Below, piece by piece: positions 29,086-29,770 of a stretch of DNA of 29,770 nucleotides (position 1 is the first letter of the stretch; the number at the start of each line of letters is the position of its first letter). Source of the stretch: Tubiluchus corallicola (Eukaryota; Priapulida; Priapulimorpha; Priapulimorphida; Tubiluchidae); NCBI GenBank assembly GCA_030141605.1, contig JAQGDQ010001284.1:20001-49770 (forward strand). Reading direction: 5' to 3'. Below the pieces are notes generated by a model, which was not told the origin of the DNA, did no database searches, and was given only the letters and a program-made list of their open reading frames with translations. The translations under genes and the position numbers were made by a program.

Positions 29086-29770
29086 ACAATAAAACCTACT
29101 TTAGAAACACAATAAAACCTACTTTAGAAACACAATAAACCTACTTTAGAAACACAATAAACCTACTTTAGAAACACAATAAAACCTACTTTAGAAACAC
29201 AATAGAAACTACTTTAGAAACACAATAAAACCTACTTTAGAAACACAATAAAACCTACTTTAGAAACACAATAGAAACTACTTTAGAAACACAATAAAAC
29301 CTACTTTAGAAACACAATAAACGTACTTTAGAAATACCATAAAACCTACTTTAGAAACACAATAAACCTACTTTAGAAACACAATAAACCTACATTGGAA
29401 ACACAATAAAACCTACTTTAGAAACACAATAAACCTACATTGGAAACACAATAAAACCTACTTTAGAAACACAATAAAACCTACTTTAGAAACACAATAA
29501 AATCTACTTTAGAAACCCAATAAACCTACTTTAGAAACACAATAAAATCTACTTTAGAAACACAATAAAAAATACTTTAGAAACACAATAAACCTACTTT
29601 AGAAACACAATAAAACCTACTTTAGAAACACAATAAAACCTACTTTAGAAACACAATAAACCTACTTTAGAAACACAATAGAAACTACTTTAGAAACACA
29701 ATAAAACTACTTTAGAAACACAATAAAAACTACTTTAGAAACACAATAAACCTACTTTAGAAACACAATA
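29086..29770. repeat. Minisatellite, 22/23-bp unit, about 30 copies (array 2), runs off the right edge
   Basis: Same unit as array 1 (tttagaaacacaataaaacc+tac), but here a 22-bp form with aataaacctac is common and the atagaaactac form is rarer. Lies in the UBE4B intron upstream of the first exon seen. Confidence 0.98.

Overview
The window is eukaryotic nuclear DNA from an animal, most likely an invertebrate. It is AT-rich and holds short coding blocks bounded by GT..AG splice sites, long introns, DNA transposons, a tRNA-derived SINE and many minisatellites. I cannot fix the lineage from sequence alone.

Only one gene is supported. On the minus strand, 18 exons between 28874 and 357 encode an orthologue of ubiquitin conjugation factor E4 B (UBE4B/UFD2 family). 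I located each exon by its similarity to remembered animal UBE4B protein and set its ends by splice sites. The phases of all 17 introns in the window agree with the exon lengths, and the exons total 2472 nt (824 codons) with no frame break. They cover the region before the Ufd2P core and most of the core. The extreme N-terminus lies beyond the right edge and the C-terminal U-box beyond the left edge.

Layout from right to left (5' to 3' of the gene): a 23-bp minisatellite running off the window (29086-29770); exons at 28.8 and 27.8 kb with a TTAA-flanked MITE between them; a TA/CA microsatellite; the 26.8 kb exon touching a second array of the same 23-bp unit; the 25.9 kb exon; an LTR-like block and a hAT MITE inside a hexamer array; the 23.9 kb exon and a transposon flanked by 23-bp direct repeats; exons at 22.3 and 21.7 kb; tetranucleotide, CA and 60-bp arrays; exons at 18.9 and 17.5 kb separated by 93-bp and 31-bp arrays; a piggyBac-like MITE, a hAT MITE and an 81-bp array; the 14.4 kb exon; a LINE 3' fragment and a dispersed repeat; exons at 11.6 and 10.1 kb around a 32-bp array; a 37-bp array of about 30 units; exons at 7.7, 7.0 and 6.2 kb with two further arrays; a pogo-like element carrying a nested SINE; the 3.7 kb exon; a second pogo-like element; exons at 1.5 and 0.4 kb; and a CT microsatellite at the left edge.

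The remaining open frames are shadows of repeats or of these exons. I see no previously undescribed system. The points worth a second look are the mass and placement of intronic minisatellites, a duplicated 5' splice site, and several transposon insertions with clear target-site evidence.
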